DNA of 64,000 bases from Alphaproteobacteria bacterium (GTDB taxonomy: Bacteria; Pseudomonadota; Alphaproteobacteria; Bin95): the NCBI GenBank assembly GCA_020638555.1, contig JACKII010000002.1:434001-498000 (forward strand), written 5' to 3'. Numbering within the stretch: the first letter of the stretch is position 1; every line of letters begins with the position of its first letter. The position numbers and the translations under genes are program-made. A model generated the notes under the pieces. It was given only the letters and a program-made list of their open reading frames with translations, searched no databases and was not told where the DNA came from. Positions 7,671 to 16,312 of the stretch are shown here, one piece after another.

Positions 7671-8804
7671 CTTCACACCGCCGACTGGCAGATCGGCCGC
7701 AGTTTCGCCTCGGTGCCGGGCGATGCGGCGGCGTTGCTGCGCCAGGCCCGCGTCGACGCGGTCGACCGGCTGGCCGAGGCCGCCCGCAACCACGCCTGCC
7801 CGTTCGTCCTCGTCGCCGGCGACGTGTTCGATGCCGAAGGATTGGCCGAGGCCACGTTGCAGGCGCCGATGGGGCGGATGGCGCGGGCGCGGGATCTGGT
7901 CTGGTACCTGCTGCCGGGCAATCACGACCCGGACCGGCCGGAAGGGCTGTGGGACCGGCTCGCCCGGCTGGGCCTGCCGGAGAATGTGCGCGTGCTGCGC
8001 GCGGCCGAGCCGGTGGCGCTGGGCGACGGCGCGGTGTTGCTGCCGGCCCCGCTCGCCGCGCGCGACCATGGCGACGACCCGACCGCCTGGATGGACAGCG
8101 CCGCGACGGCCGAGGGTCTGGTCCGCATCGGCCTCGCCCATGGCAGCATCCGCGATTTCGGCTCCGGCGAAACCGCGGTGCTGGAGCGGGAGGCGCTGGC
8201 GCCCGACCGGGCGGCTAGGGCCGGCCTCGCCTATCTGGCGCTGGGCGACTGGCACCGCGCCCGCAGCATCGCCGCCAACACCTGGTATTCCGGCACGCCG
8301 GAACCGGACCGCTTCTATGGCCCCGGCGAGCCCGACGGCGGCGAGGCGCTGGTGGTCGCCGTCGCCGGCCCGACCGCACCGCCAGAGGTGCAGCGGGTGC
8401 GGACCGCCCGCTACACCTGGGCCAGCCTCGACGAGACCGTGGCCGACGCCGACGACATCGCCGCGCTCGCCGCCCGCATCGACTCCCTGACCGACGATCC
8501 CGCCCGCCTCGTGCTGAAACTCGCCCTGCGCGGCAGCGTGCCGCTGGCGGTGCGCGAGCAGGCGGAGACGGGGCTGCGGCGGCGGCTGGAAGGGCTGCAA
8601 GTCATCCTGGACTGGGACGACGACCGGCTGTTGCCGGAGCCGACCGCCGACGACCTCGACGCCATCGACCGGCCGGGCGGCGTGCTGCGCCTTGCCGCCG
8701 AACGCTTGCAGGCCCTGGCCGACGACGCCGGCAATCCGGAGGCCGCCATGGCCCGGCGGGCGCTGGCCCGGCTCTATCTGGAAGCGAAGGCGGCACACGC
8801 ATGA
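7659..8804 (+). CDS. YhaO-like DNA repair exonuclease (SbcD-type metallophosphoesterase)
   Basis: 381 residues. Metallophosphoesterase motifs are in order: FLHTADWQIG (His6, Asp9), VAGDVFD (54-58), GNHD (87-90), AHGS and ALGDWHR, matching the Mre11/SbcD nuclease fold and the YhaO subgroup. The C-terminal third is a capping/accessory region. The stop overlaps the start of the next gene (ATGA at 8801-8804), so the two products are made together, as expected for a nuclease/ATPase pair like SbcD/SbcC. A 13-bp hairpin covers the translation start. The exact role of YhaO proteins is not established; processing of DNA ends is the likely activity. Confidence 0.9.
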   Translation: MLRFLHTADWQIGRSFASVPGDAAALLRQARVDAVDRLAEAARNHACPFVLVAGDVFDAEGLAEATLQAPMGRMARARDLVWYLLPGNHDPDRPEGLWDRLARLGLPENVRVLRAAEPVALGDGAVLLPAPLAARDHGDDPTAWMDSAATAEGLVRIGLAHGSIRDFGSGETAVLEREALAPDRAARAGLAYLALGDWHRARSIAANTWYSGTPEPDRFYGPGEPDGGEALVVAVAGPTAPPEVQRVRTARYTWASLDETVADADDIAALAARIDSLTDDPARLVLKLALRGSVPLAVREQAETGLRRRLEGLQVILDWDDDRLLPEPTADDLDAIDRPGGVLRLAAERLQALADDAGNPEAAMARRALARLYLEAKAAHA

Positions 8805-11509
8805 GCCGGCTGATCCTGACCGATCTGGTGGTGGAGAGCTTCCGCAAGTTCGACCGCCCGCACCGGCTGGAAGGGCTGGGCCCCGGCCTGAACCTGCTGG
8901 CCGCGCCGAACGAGGCCGGCAAGTCGACGTTGAAACTGGCCTTGGACGCAGCCCTGTTTCAGCGCCACCGCCTGTCCGGCGCCGGCGCGAACCAGTATGT
9001 GAACCAGTGGCACGAGGCGCCGCCGGCGGTGCGGGTGGCGTTCGAACTGGACGGCGCTGGCTACGGCCTCGCCAAGCGCTTCTACAAGCAGCAAAAGGCC
9101 GTCCTGCACCGGCCGGACGGCACCAGCGTCGAGGGCGATGCGGCCGAGCGCGAATTGCAGACGCTGCTGGGCTTCCAGGCGCCGGAGCGCGGCGGGATGC
9201 GGCCGGAATTGCTGGGGGTGTGGGGCCTGCTCTGGGCGAGCCAGGGCGACACGATCCAGCCATTGGCCGTCAGCGAGACCGCGCGGGACTCGCTCGCCGA
9301 GTGCCTGGCTGCCAGCGGCGTCGCGGCGGTGACCGGTGGCCGGCGCGGCAGCGCGGTCCCGGCGCGGGTGCGCGAGGCGCTGGCCGCCTATGTAACGCCG
9401 GGGCGGGCGCAACCGACCGGGCGCTATCGCCAGTTGCTGGCCGACCAAGCCGAGTACGCAGACGCGCTGGCGGCTGCCGAGCAGGTGCAGCGGGAATTGG
9501 CGGATCAGACCGAAGACCTGCTGGCCGCCCGCCGCGATCTGGCCGCCGAACAGCGCGGCACCGACGAGGCCGCCGAAGCCGAGGCCATCCGGGCCTTGCG
9601 CGCCCGCCTCACCGAGGCGCAGCAACTGGCGGGGCAGGTGGAGACCGCCTCGCTGGCGGTTTCGCTTGCCGGTCAGGAGGCCGCCGCGGCAGACGAAGCC
9701 GCCAAGCGCCGGCAGGAGGCAATCGCCGGCGTCAAAGGGCTGGCCCAGGCCCTCCAGACCGCAACGAAGGGTGCCGAGCAGGCGACGGCAGACCTGGCGG
9801 CGGCCGCCACGGCCCTGGCCACCGCCGAAGATGAGGCGACCACGGCCGCCGCCGCCGCCAAGGCCGCCAAGGCCACCGTCGACCGCGTTGCCCGGCAACG
9901 CTCGCTGCGCGAGCGCCATGCCACCCTCAGCCGCGAGACCGAGCGGCTGCAACAGGCGCTGGAGGCGGCGCGCAAGAGCCAGACCCTGCACCAGCAGGCC
10001 GAGGCGCTGCTTTGCACCCCGGCCAGAGTAAAGCGCCTGCGCGAACTCGCCGGCAAACAGGCCACCGCCGCCGCGGCGCGCGAGGCCGCCGCCACGGCCC
10101 TGCGCTTCCATTTGACGGCGGAGGGAGCCGACACCGTTCGCCTGGAGGGCGCCGCGCTGGCATCGGATGCGGTGGTGGACCTGCTGCAACCGGCCCGGCT
10201 CGACCTCGGCGCGCTCGGCCATGTGGAGATCGCGCCCCGGGTCCGGGATGCGGATGCGCTGGAGCGGGATTTGCGGCAGGCACAGTCCGATCTGGACGAG
10301 GCCTTGCACGCGCTGGGCGTCGCCAGCCTCGCGGAGGCAGACGAACAGGCGGAACGTCTCGCCGGCCTGCTGGCCGAGGCCAAGTCGGCTGCCGAGCGGG
10401 CCAAGACCCTGGTGCCCGATGCCGCCGGCGTCGCCGACCTCGCCGGCCGGTTGCAACTGGCGGAGGCGGACTTGCAGGCGCTGAGCGCGGCACCGGACGC
10501 GGCGGAAGACCCCGTGCCCGAAGACCTGGACGCGGCCGAGGACGAGGCCAAGGCCGAGGCAATTCAGGCCGATGCCCTCCACCAGGCCGCGCAGCAGCGC
10601 CTGGGCGATGCCCGGCAGGCGCACGCCCTGGCCAAGCAGGCCGACCAGCACGCGACCAAGGGTCTGCGCGACGCCCGGGCCACCCATGCCGCCGCCAGCC
10701 AGGCACTGGAGGCGGCCCGCACCGCCGCCTCCGACGGCTCCCTGGCCGAACGCATCGTCGCCGCGGCTCAAAAGCAGACCGGTGCCCAGGCCGCCCTCGC
10801 CGCCCTCGAAGCCAGCGCCGAGGAACTGGGCACGCCGCAGCGCGTTCAGGCCCAGTTGGACCGGGCCGAAACCGCGCGCACGAACCGCCGTGACCGTATC
10901 GTGAAGCTGGGCCTCAGCATCGCCCGCCTGGAAGAACAGGTCCGCGCCGCCTCGGCCAAGGGACCGGACGAGGCGGTGGCCGAGGCGCGCGACGGCCTGG
11001 AGCGCGTCGCGACCGAAACCGCCCGGATCGAGCGGGACAAGGACGCGCTGCAACTGCTCGACCGCGTGCTGACCGAGGCCGCGCGCGAGGCGGAGGCGCG
11101 TTATCTGGCCCCGCTCACCCGCCAGCTTCGCCCCTATATCGGCGACCTGCTGGGCCAGGCGGAACTGGAGCTGAACGCCCAGTTCAGCCCCGCCGGCCTC
11201 AGCCGCACCGCCGGGCAGGAGGCGTTCGCGCAACTCTCGGCCGGAACGCAGGAACAGCTTTCGATCCTGACCCGTCTCGCCTTCGCCGACGTGCTGGCGG
11301 CGCAAGGCCGGCCGGCGGTGTTGTTGCTGGACGACGCCCTGTTGTTTTGCGACGACGTGCGCCTGGAAAGCATGTTCGACGCGCTCGAACAGGCGGTCGA
11401 GCGGTTCCAGGTCATCGTCTTCACCTGCCACGCCCGCGCCTTCGACGGGCTGGGCGGCCGGGCGCAGCGGCGCCTTTCCATCGAACCCACCGACGCCATC
11501 GCCTTTTGA
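8801..11509 (+). CDS. YhaN-like ATPase (SbcC/Rad50-type, coiled coil)
   Basis: 902 residues. The N-terminal half-ATPase has Walker A (APNEAGKST, 35-43). A long Ala/Glu/Arg/Gln-rich heptad region (about 220-790) should form an antiparallel coiled coil. The C-terminal half-ATPase has the ABC signature LSAGTQEQL (812-820), Walker B AVLLLDDALLF (about 839-849) and the FTCHARAF switch (about 873-880). GVWGLLWASQGD (about 140-151) is typical of the YhaN/AAA_27 subgroup. No CXXC zinc hook is seen at the coil apex, separating it from true SbcC. Coupled to the nuclease by a 4-base overlap. Confidence 0.9.
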   Translation: MSRLILTDLVVESFRKFDRPHRLEGLGPGLNLLAAPNEAGKSTLKLALDAALFQRHRLSGAGANQYVNQWHEAPPAVRVAFELDGAGYGLAKRFYKQQKAVLHRPDGTSVEGDAAERELQTLLGFQAPERGGMRPELLGVWGLLWASQGDTIQPLAVSETARDSLAECLAASGVAAVTGGRRGSAVPARVREALAAYVTPGRAQPTGRYRQLLADQAEYADALAAAEQVQRELADQTEDLLAARRDLAAEQRGTDEAAEAEAIRALRARLTEAQQLAGQVETASLAVSLAGQEAAAADEAAKRRQEAIAGVKGLAQALQTATKGAEQATADLAAAATALATAEDEATTAAAAAKAAKATVDRVARQRSLRERHATLSRETERLQQALEAARKSQTLHQQAEALLCTPARVKRLRELAGKQATAAAAREAAATALRFHLTAEGADTVRLEGAALASDAVVDLLQPARLDLGALGHVEIAPRVRDADALERDLRQAQSDLDEALHALGVASLAEADEQAERLAGLLAEAKSAAERAKTLVPDAAGVADLAGRLQLAEADLQALSAAPDAAEDPVPEDLDAAEDEAKAEAIQADALHQAAQQRLGDARQAHALAKQADQHATKGLRDARATHAAASQALEAARTAASDGSLAERIVAAAQKQTGAQAALAALEASAEELGTPQRVQAQLDRAETARTNRRDRIVKLGLSIARLEEQVRAASAKGPDEAVAEARDGLERVATETARIERDKDALQLLDRVLTEAAREAEARYLAPLTRQLRPYIGDLLGQAELELNAQFSPAGLSRTAGQEAFAQLSAGTQEQLSILTRLAFADVLAAQGRPAVLLLDDALLFCDDVRLESMFDALEQAVERFQVIVFTCHARAFDGLGGRAQRRLSIEPTDAIAF

Positions 11510-11559
11510 TCGCGCTGCCGTCGGGGGCGTGGTTCCACCGACCCCACTCCGCCCCGATT

Positions 11560-11625
11560 CTCCCGCACAGGCGGGAGCCCATGCCTGAGACTCTCCCACG
11601 GAGCCCGGATTGTGTGACATGCTCA
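11560..11625. repeat. Family 2 interspersed repeat (hairpin plus atgcctgaga arm)
   Basis: A 7-bp stem with a 4-base loop (ctcccgc/gcgggag, 11560-11566/11571-11577) is followed by cccatgcctgagactctccc. The same hairpin-then-arm arrangement occurs at 21.75 kb, and the arm alone at 12.92 kb. It lies in the 172-base gap between the yhaN-like gene and the next start. Confidence 0.7.
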
Positions 11626-11681
11626 CCGATACCGGCCCGCGACCCTTGCGGTCGAACGCAATGATACGGTGGAGACTCCCC

Positions 11682-12629
11682 ATGGCAGCGCGCGCAGACA
11701 CCGTCGGCTTTATCGGCCTTGGCCGCATGGGCGGGCCGATGGCGGCCAATCTCTTGCGACACGGCTTTCCGCTGGTCGTCCACGACCTCGACCCGGCCAA
11801 GACCGCCGCCGCGGCGGCCCTTGGCGCCACCGTCGCGGACGGCCCCGCCACCGTCGCGGATGGCCCCGCTACCGTCGCGGACGGCCCCGCCGCGGTCGCC
11901 CGACAGGCCAGCCGCACCGTCTGCATGGTCGAGACCACGGCCCAGGTCGAAGCCGTCGTCGCCGGCCCGGGCGGCCTCATCGAGACGGCCGAGGCCGGCG
12001 ACATCGTCATCGTCATGGCCACCGTCGACCCGCTGGCGGTCAAGGCGCTGCACGCCCGCCTGGCCGAGCGCGGCGCCACCCTGATCGACGCGCCGGTCAG
12101 TGGCGGCGTGGTCCGGGCCGAACGCGGCGACCTCTCCACCGCCGTCGGCGGCGAGGATGCCGCCGTCGCCGCCTGCCGTCCGGTGCTGGAGGCGATGTGC
12201 TCGCGCATCTTCCCCATGGGCGGGGTGGGGCAGGGGCTGGCGATGAAACTGGTCAACAACATGCTGAACCAGATCGCCAAGGTCGCCGTGGCGGAGGCCA
12301 TGGTGCTGGGCGTCAAGGCCGGCCTGGACGCGCGGCAGATGATCGAGATGATTTCCAGCAGTTCCGGCCAGTCCGCGACCTTCGAGGCGATGGCGCCGCG
12401 CTATCTCTCCGGCGATTTCGCCAACGCCAGCACCATCGACATTTCCTACAAGGACCAGGAGTTGGAGACCGCCTTCGCCAAGGCGCTGGGCGTGCCCATG
12501 TTCATGGCCGCGGTCTCGCAACAGGTCTACCAGATGGCCCGCGCCCATGGCCTGAACAAAGAGGACGGCAGCGCCCTCATCAAACTCTACGAGCGCATGG
12601 CCGGCGTGCAGCTGGGGCCGCGCGACTGA
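11682..12629 (+). CDS. NAD(P)-dependent oxidoreductase, 3-hydroxyisobutyrate dehydrogenase family
   Basis: 315 residues, normal length. The Rossmann motif GFIGLGRMGGPM (9-20) starts the protein; DAPVSGG (137-143) is the substrate-binding signature and Lys189 (GLAMKLVNN) the catalytic lysine. It oxidises a short beta-hydroxy acid; the precise acid is not deducible. The ATG at 11682 is chosen because GGTGGAG sits 7 bases upstream and the family motif starts at residue 9; upstream in-frame ATGs give an unrelated leader. Odd feature: residues 50-70 are three copies of a 7-residue unit (TVADGPA) encoded by three tandem 21-bp units (11829-11891), in the loop after the first beta-alpha-beta. Confidence 0.88.
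   Translation: MAARADTVGFIGLGRMGGPMAANLLRHGFPLVVHDLDPAKTAAAAALGATVADGPATVADGPATVADGPAAVARQASRTVCMVETTAQVEAVVAGPGGLIETAEAGDIVIVMATVDPLAVKALHARLAERGATLIDAPVSGGVVRAERGDLSTAVGGEDAAVAACRPVLEAMCSRIFPMGGVGQGLAMKLVNNMLNQIAKVAVAEAMVLGVKAGLDARQMIEMISSSSGQSATFEAMAPRYLSGDFANASTIDISYKDQELETAFAKALGVPMFMAAVSQQVYQMARAHGLNKEDGSALIKLYERMAGVQLGPRD
11829..11891 (+). repeat. In-frame 21-bp tandem triplication
   Basis: Units are 11829-11849, 11850-11870 and 11871-11891. Units 1 and 3 are identical; unit 2 differs at two third-codon positions. Each encodes TVADGPA inside the oxidoreductase gene. Confidence 0.95.
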
Positions 12630-12646
12630 GGCCGTGCGGCGCTGCT

Positions 12647-12754
12647 CCCCGGACGGTGCGGAGCGCCGGTGTTCCCCGGACGGTGCGGAGCGCCGGTGTT
12701 CCCCGGACGGTGCGGAGCGCCGATGAACCCCGGACGGTGCGGAGCGCCGATCCG
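12647..12754. repeat. Tandem array of four 27-bp units (family 1 arm)
   Basis: Units start at 12647, 12674, 12701 and 12728, an exact 27-base period. Each contains ccccggacggtgcggagcgc followed by a short variable tail. The unit is the outer arm of the family 1 repeat, amplified in place between convergent genes. There are no spacers, so it is not a CRISPR array. Confidence 0.9.
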
Positions 12755-12850
12755 GGGCCGGTGTCATCCTTCGAACACCCGCGGTGGCGGTGTTCGGATG
12801 AAGTCACCGGTCCCGGCGCTCGCCTTCGGCTCGGCCGGGAAACAGCGGCT
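12750..12850. repeat. Family 1 interspersed repeat, core copy (reverse orientation)
   Basis: It contains ccggggccggtgtcatcctt, cgaacacccgcggtggcggtgttcg as a near-palindrome, and gctcggccgggaaaca at the end, matching the reverse complement of the 15.3-15.5 kb elements. Together with the 27-bp array and the family 2 copy at 12918 it fills the 450-base gene-free gap 12630-13079. Confidence 0.8.
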
Positions 12851-12917
12851 TCGATTCCACCGGTCGTGACCATCGATGTCGCCGATCCGCGCTTCCGCCG
12901 TTCCGCTCGCGATCTGG

Positions 12918-12985
12918 AACCCATGCCTGAGAGTTCCCGACAGGGTCCGGGCTTTGTGGGGAACTCTCGGGCATGGCCCCCGGCT
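12918..12985. repeat. Family 2 repeat with 17-bp inverted arms
   Basis: 12921-12937 (ccatgcctgagagttcc) pairs with 12960-12976 with one G-T wobble, loop 22 bases. It is followed by a second small palindrome, cccggctcaaggccggg (about 12978-12995), also present at 62.9 kb. It lies between convergent genes and could act as a bidirectional terminator. Confidence 0.75.
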
Positions 12986-13079
12986 CAAGGCCGGGGAAGC
13001 GGGAGGGAAAGGAGGGAAGCGAAAGACGGAAAGGCAGCGGAAGAAAAACGCAGCGACGACCCTTCCGTCGCCCCCTCCC

Positions 13080-14687
13080 TCAGGCCGCCAGCGCCTCGGC
13101 CAGCAGGAGGTCGGCGGCTTTCTCGGCGATCATGATGGTGGGGGCGTTGGTGTTGCCGCACACCACCATCGGCATGGCGCTGGCGTCGACCACGCGCAGC
13201 CCCTCCAGCCCCCGCACCCTGAGCGACGTGTCGAGCACCGCCATGGCGTCCCCGTCCGCGCCCATCCGGCAGGAGGACGCCGGGTGCCAGTTGCTGGCGC
13301 CGATCTCGCGGGCATAGGCCGCCATTTCGTCGTCCGATTGCACGTCCTTGCCCGGCATCATCTCGAAATCGTAATAGGGCCGCATGGCCGGCGCCTCCAT
13401 CACCCGCCGGCAATAGCGCATGGCGGCGATGGCGGTTTGCAGGTCGTTGTCGGTGCCCAGCACGTTGGTGAAGATTGCCGGATCGGTGAACGGGTCCGCC
13501 GACTTCGCATGCACCGAGCCGCGGCTTTCCACCCGCAGCAGCGTCGGGCCGAGCGTGACGCCCGGCTCCCGGTGCAGGGCGCGGTCGCGCATGGATTCAT
13601 AGGTGCCGGGGAAGAACTGGATCTGCACGTCCGGCGTCTCCAACTCTGGCCGGCTGCGGAAAAAGGCGTTGATCGGGTTGGTCGGGCTGCTCAGCACGCC
13701 CTTGCGCGCGACGATGTATTTCAATCCCTCGGCCAGCGCGGTCAGGCCGTGCGTGCGCTCGTTATAGGTGCCGGGCCGGCCCTTCAGCCGCCATTTCATG
13801 CGGAAGACCTGGTGGTCCTGAAGGCCGTTGCCGACCCCCGGCAGATGGTGCACCGGCGCGATGCCGATGGCCTTCAGGTGTTCCGCATCGCCGACGCCGG
13901 AGAGTTCCAGCAATTGCGGCGAACCATAGGCGCCACCGCAGAGAATGACCGCACGCCCGGCGCGCGCCTCCTGCGGCTGGCCGTTCCGGATATAGGCATA
14001 GCCGACGGCGCGCTTGCCCTCGAACAGCACCCGGTGGCCGCGGGCATGGGTTTCCACCCGCAGGTTGGGGCGCGAGCGGGCCGGCTTCAGATAGGCCTGG
14101 GCCGTGCTGTTGCGCCAGCCTTTCGATGTCGTGGTCTGGGTCAGGCCGATGCCGTCCTGCTCGGCCCCGTTGAAGTCCGGGTTCAGCGGCATGCCGGCTT
14201 CCTGCCCCGCCGCCAGGAAGGCGTCCAGCACCGGCGGGTGGTCGCGCAGGTCGCTCACCTGCAACGGGCCGCCGACGCCGTGGAACTCGTTCTCGCCGCG
14301 GGCGTTGTTCTCGGCCTTGCGGAAATAGGGCAGCACGTCCTGGTAGGACCAGCCGCGGCAGCCCATCTGCGCCCACAGGTCGTAGTCGGCGTGCTGGCCG
14401 CGCATATAGACCATGCCGTTCAGCGAACTGGAGCCGCCCAGCACCTTGCCGCGGGCCAGATAATCCCGCCTTCCGTTGGCGTTGACCTCCGGCTCGCTGT
14501 CGAAGCACCAGTTCACCGCCCGGTTCGTCAGGTTCTTGCCATAGCCAAGCGGGATGTGGATCCAGGGGTTGCGGTCCTCCGGCCCCGCCTCCAGCAGCAA
14601 CACCTTGTTGCGCGGATCGGCGGACAGCCGGTTCGCGAGCACGCAGCCGGCCGAGCCGGCGCCAACGATGATGTAGTCGTAGGTCAT
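13080..14687 (-). CDS. GMC-family oxidoreductase (choline dehydrogenase-like), FAD
   Basis: 535 residues. The N-terminal dinucleotide fold DYIIVGAGSAGCVLANRLS (4-22), GKVLGGSSSLNGMVYMRG (GMC signature 1) and GGAYGSPQLLELSGVG (GMC signature 2) are all present. The catalytic pair is His468 (SNWHPASSCRMG) and Asn514 (GNTNAP). Members oxidise alcohols to aldehydes with FAD. There is no signal peptide. It is divergent from a small VOC gene with 164 bases between, and its 3' end faces the oxidoreductase across a repeat-filled gap. A second GMC enzyme lies at 19.1-20.7 kb. Substrate not predictable. Confidence 0.93.
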   Translation of the reverse strand: MTYDYIIVGAGSAGCVLANRLSADPRNKVLLLEAGPEDRNPWIHIPLGYGKNLTNRAVNWCFDSEPEVNANGRRDYLARGKVLGGSSSLNGMVYMRGQHADYDLWAQMGCRGWSYQDVLPYFRKAENNARGENEFHGVGGPLQVSDLRDHPPVLDAFLAAGQEAGMPLNPDFNGAEQDGIGLTQTTTSKGWRNSTAQAYLKPARSRPNLRVETHARGHRVLFEGKRAVGYAYIRNGQPQEARAGRAVILCGGAYGSPQLLELSGVGDAEHLKAIGIAPVHHLPGVGNGLQDHQVFRMKWRLKGRPGTYNERTHGLTALAEGLKYIVARKGVLSSPTNPINAFFRSRPELETPDVQIQFFPGTYESMRDRALHREPGVTLGPTLLRVESRGSVHAKSADPFTDPAIFTNVLGTDNDLQTAIAAMRYCRRVMEAPAMRPYYDFEMMPGKDVQSDDEMAAYAREIGASNWHPASSCRMGADGDAMAVLDTSLRVRGLEGLRVVDASAMPMVVCGNTNAPTIMIAEKAADLLLAEALAA

Positions 14688-14851
14688 GGGAGGTCCCGGA
14701 AGACGAGCAGGTGGCGAAATACTGCGGCCGACGCGCCCGGCCCGTCAATCGACTGCGGACGCGGATGGCCGCCGCTCCGCCGTTGACCGCCGCCCGCTTC
14801 CCTTCCAAGCTGCGCGTCGACCTGTGCCGTCCAACCCCAGGAGGTTCCGCC

Positions 14852-15259
14852 ATGGCCAAGCTCCGTCACATCGCCATCACCGTGCCCGACATGGAGGCGG
14901 CCGCCGGATTTTATGAAAAGACCTTCGGCATGACACGGTCGATGGTCTCGCCCATCGCCATCCTGCTGACCGACGGCACCGTCAGCCTCGCCATCCTCAA
15001 ATTCCAAACCGACCGGCAGGCCGGCGACGAGCGCGGCAAGGATTTCCACGGCTTGCACCATATCGGCTTTGTCGAGGACGACCTGGCCGGCATCAGCAAG
15101 ACCATCGAGGGCAATGGCGGCAAGTACCATATGCGCCTGCCGGATACGCCCGAAGGCGCGACCGAGGTGAAGTTCCGCGACCCGAACGGCGTGGTGTTCG
15201 ACATCGTCGACACCGGCTATGCCAGCCGCGCCTGGGGCCTGGACCTGGGCGAAGAATAG
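14852..15259 (+). CDS. VOC (glyoxalase/bleomycin-resistance) family protein
   Basis: 135 residues, one VOC module pair. KLRHIAITVPDMEAAAGFYEKTFGM opens the first beta-alpha-beta-beta-beta unit, HGLHHIGFVEDD the second, and EVKFRDPNGVVFDIV ends it with the usual metal-site Asp/Glu region. The start at 14852 has AGGAGG 7 bases upstream; an earlier in-frame ATG (14711) is rejected for lack of family similarity. It is probably a metal-dependent isomerase, lyase or dioxygenase. Stand-alone gene, divergent from the GMC oxidoreductase. Confidence 0.88.
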   Translation: MAKLRHIAITVPDMEAAAGFYEKTFGMTRSMVSPIAILLTDGTVSLAILKFQTDRQAGDERGKDFHGLHHIGFVEDDLAGISKTIEGNGGKYHMRLPDTPEGATEVKFRDPNGVVFDIVDTGYASRAWGLDLGEE

Positions 15260-15284
15260 CGGCAGCGCCCGACACGGTCACGGC

Positions 15285-15405
15285 TGTTTCCCGGCCGAGC
15301 CGGAGGTGAGGGCCGGGATCGGTCGCTCTCGCGAACACCGGCGTGAGCGGTGTTCGACGGAAGACACCGGCCCCGGATGGCGGCTCCGCCACCTCCGGGG
15401 AACAC
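15285..15405. repeat. Family 1 interspersed repeat, full-length copy 1
   Basis: A 121-base unit running from tgtttcccggccgagccgg to ctccggggaacac. It contains a central palindrome (cgaacaccg...cggtgttcg) and an inner inverted repeat around ggatggcggctccgcc. It differs from copy 2 at about five positions. Confidence 0.88.
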
Positions 15406-15421
15406 AAGGCCTGACATTCGG

Positions 15422-15542
15422 TGTTTCCCGGCCGAGCCGGAGGTGAGGGCCGGGATCGGTCGCTCTCGCGAACACCGGCGCTGGCGGTGTTCGAAGGATG
15501 ACACCGGCCCCGGATGGCGGCTCCGCCACCTCCGGGGAACAC
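15422..15542. repeat. Family 1 interspersed repeat, full-length copy 2
   Basis: Same orientation as copy 1, with a 137-base period and 16 bases between them. It is followed by an extra half-arm (ggcgctccgcaccgtccggg, about 15545-15564). Together these occupy the 366-base gene-free gap 15260-15625 between convergent genes. Confidence 0.88.
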
Positions 15543-15625
15543 GGGCGCTCCGCACCGTCCGGGGTGCAACGCGGTTCAGGCCGGTAGCGATTTCAGTCGG
15601 CCCATCATGCCAACAACCGCCGAAC

Positions 15626-16114
15626 TCACTCCCCCTCGGATTTTACCGAATAGCGAAAGTCGCAATGGCTGGCGCCGCCCATAATGGTCTGGCTGCGCTC
15701 GAAGCGGATGTTCGGGTCGTAGCCCTCGCAGAAGGTGCCGTCCCGGTTGCATGAGAGCAGATGGCCGATATGGCCGAGGCCCATGGCCTTGTACATCTCG
15801 GCATAGCGGCAGCGGGTGATGTTGAAGTCCACCCGCTCCGGCGTCTCCGCCAGCATCTCCATTTCCAGCGCGCCGCCCGCCTGCCATTGCGGCAGCAGCG
15901 CGCGAAAGCCGGGCAGGGAGGGCTCGCTCCCCTCGGCGCGGGCGGCGTCGGCATAGGCCTGACCCTGGGCGATGGCGTGCTTCTTGATGGCGCTGCCCAG
16001 AATCTCCTGCGCCCGCGCCTCGCCCAGCGCCGCCGCCATCTCCTCGTAGATCGGCTTGACGAGGGCCGCCTCGATGCGGCGTTGTTCCAGGATCGGCAGG
16101 TCGCTCTTGGCCAT
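15626..16114 (-). CDS. L-2-amino-thiazoline-4-carboxylate (ATC) hydrolase-like protein
   Basis: 162 residues from the ATG at 16114; the upstream in-frame ATG (16249) would run across the rpsD promoter. The C-terminal region SCNRDGTFCEGYDPNIRFER, continuing SQTIMGGASHCDFRY, contains the conserved Cys, Asp, Arg and His/Cys pattern of the ATC hydrolase family. In pseudomonads that family opens the thiazoline ring on the way from ATC to cysteine, but most family members are uncharacterised. The gene is monocistronic and divergent from rpsD. Confidence 0.75.
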   Translation of the reverse strand: MAKSDLPILEQRRIEAALVKPIYEEMAAALGEARAQEILGSAIKKHAIAQGQAYADAARAEGSEPSLPGFRALLPQWQAGGALEMEMLAETPERVDFNITRCRYAEMYKAMGLGHIGHLLSCNRDGTFCEGYDPNIRFERSQTIMGGASHCDFRYSVKSEGE

Positions 16115-16150
16115 GGGTCCGGGCTCCGGTGGGTGAGGGGGTATTGCGGT

Positions 16151-16180
16151 TTGACAAACCGGCACGCGCTCCACTATAAG
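16151..16180 (+). promoter_or_regulatory. Sigma-70-type promoter for rpsD
   Basis: TTGACA at 16151-16156, an 18-base spacer and TATAAG at 16175-16180; CTATAA with a 17-base spacer is an alternative reading. It sits 130 bases before the rpsD start, leaving a long leader that could hold translational control by S4, but I see no confident structure there. Confidence 0.7.
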
Positions 16181-16312
16181 CCGCGTCTCACCTCCTGAGA
16201 ATGCAGGTCGGGCCATCCGTTCGCTCGCCCTCGCCTGACCCGAAGCCATTCCTTGGCGGAGCGGCCAGGACTATCGGGACAACAAACATCATCCTGTAAC
16301 AGGACCACATCC

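Noticed and set aside
8774..12316. A very long open frame on the minus strand opposite yhaN and the dehydrogenase
   Set aside because: It has no family similarity, no ribosome site and low-complexity Gly/Arg/Ala-rich text; it is an antisense shadow of the GC-rich genes on the plus strand.
12647..12754. Possible CRISPR array
   Set aside because: The units are contiguous at a 27-base period with no unique spacers, and no cas genes are present.
12660..12800. Short open frames rich in PGRCGAP repeats
   Set aside because: They are translations of the interspersed repeat in several frames and both strands, not proteins.
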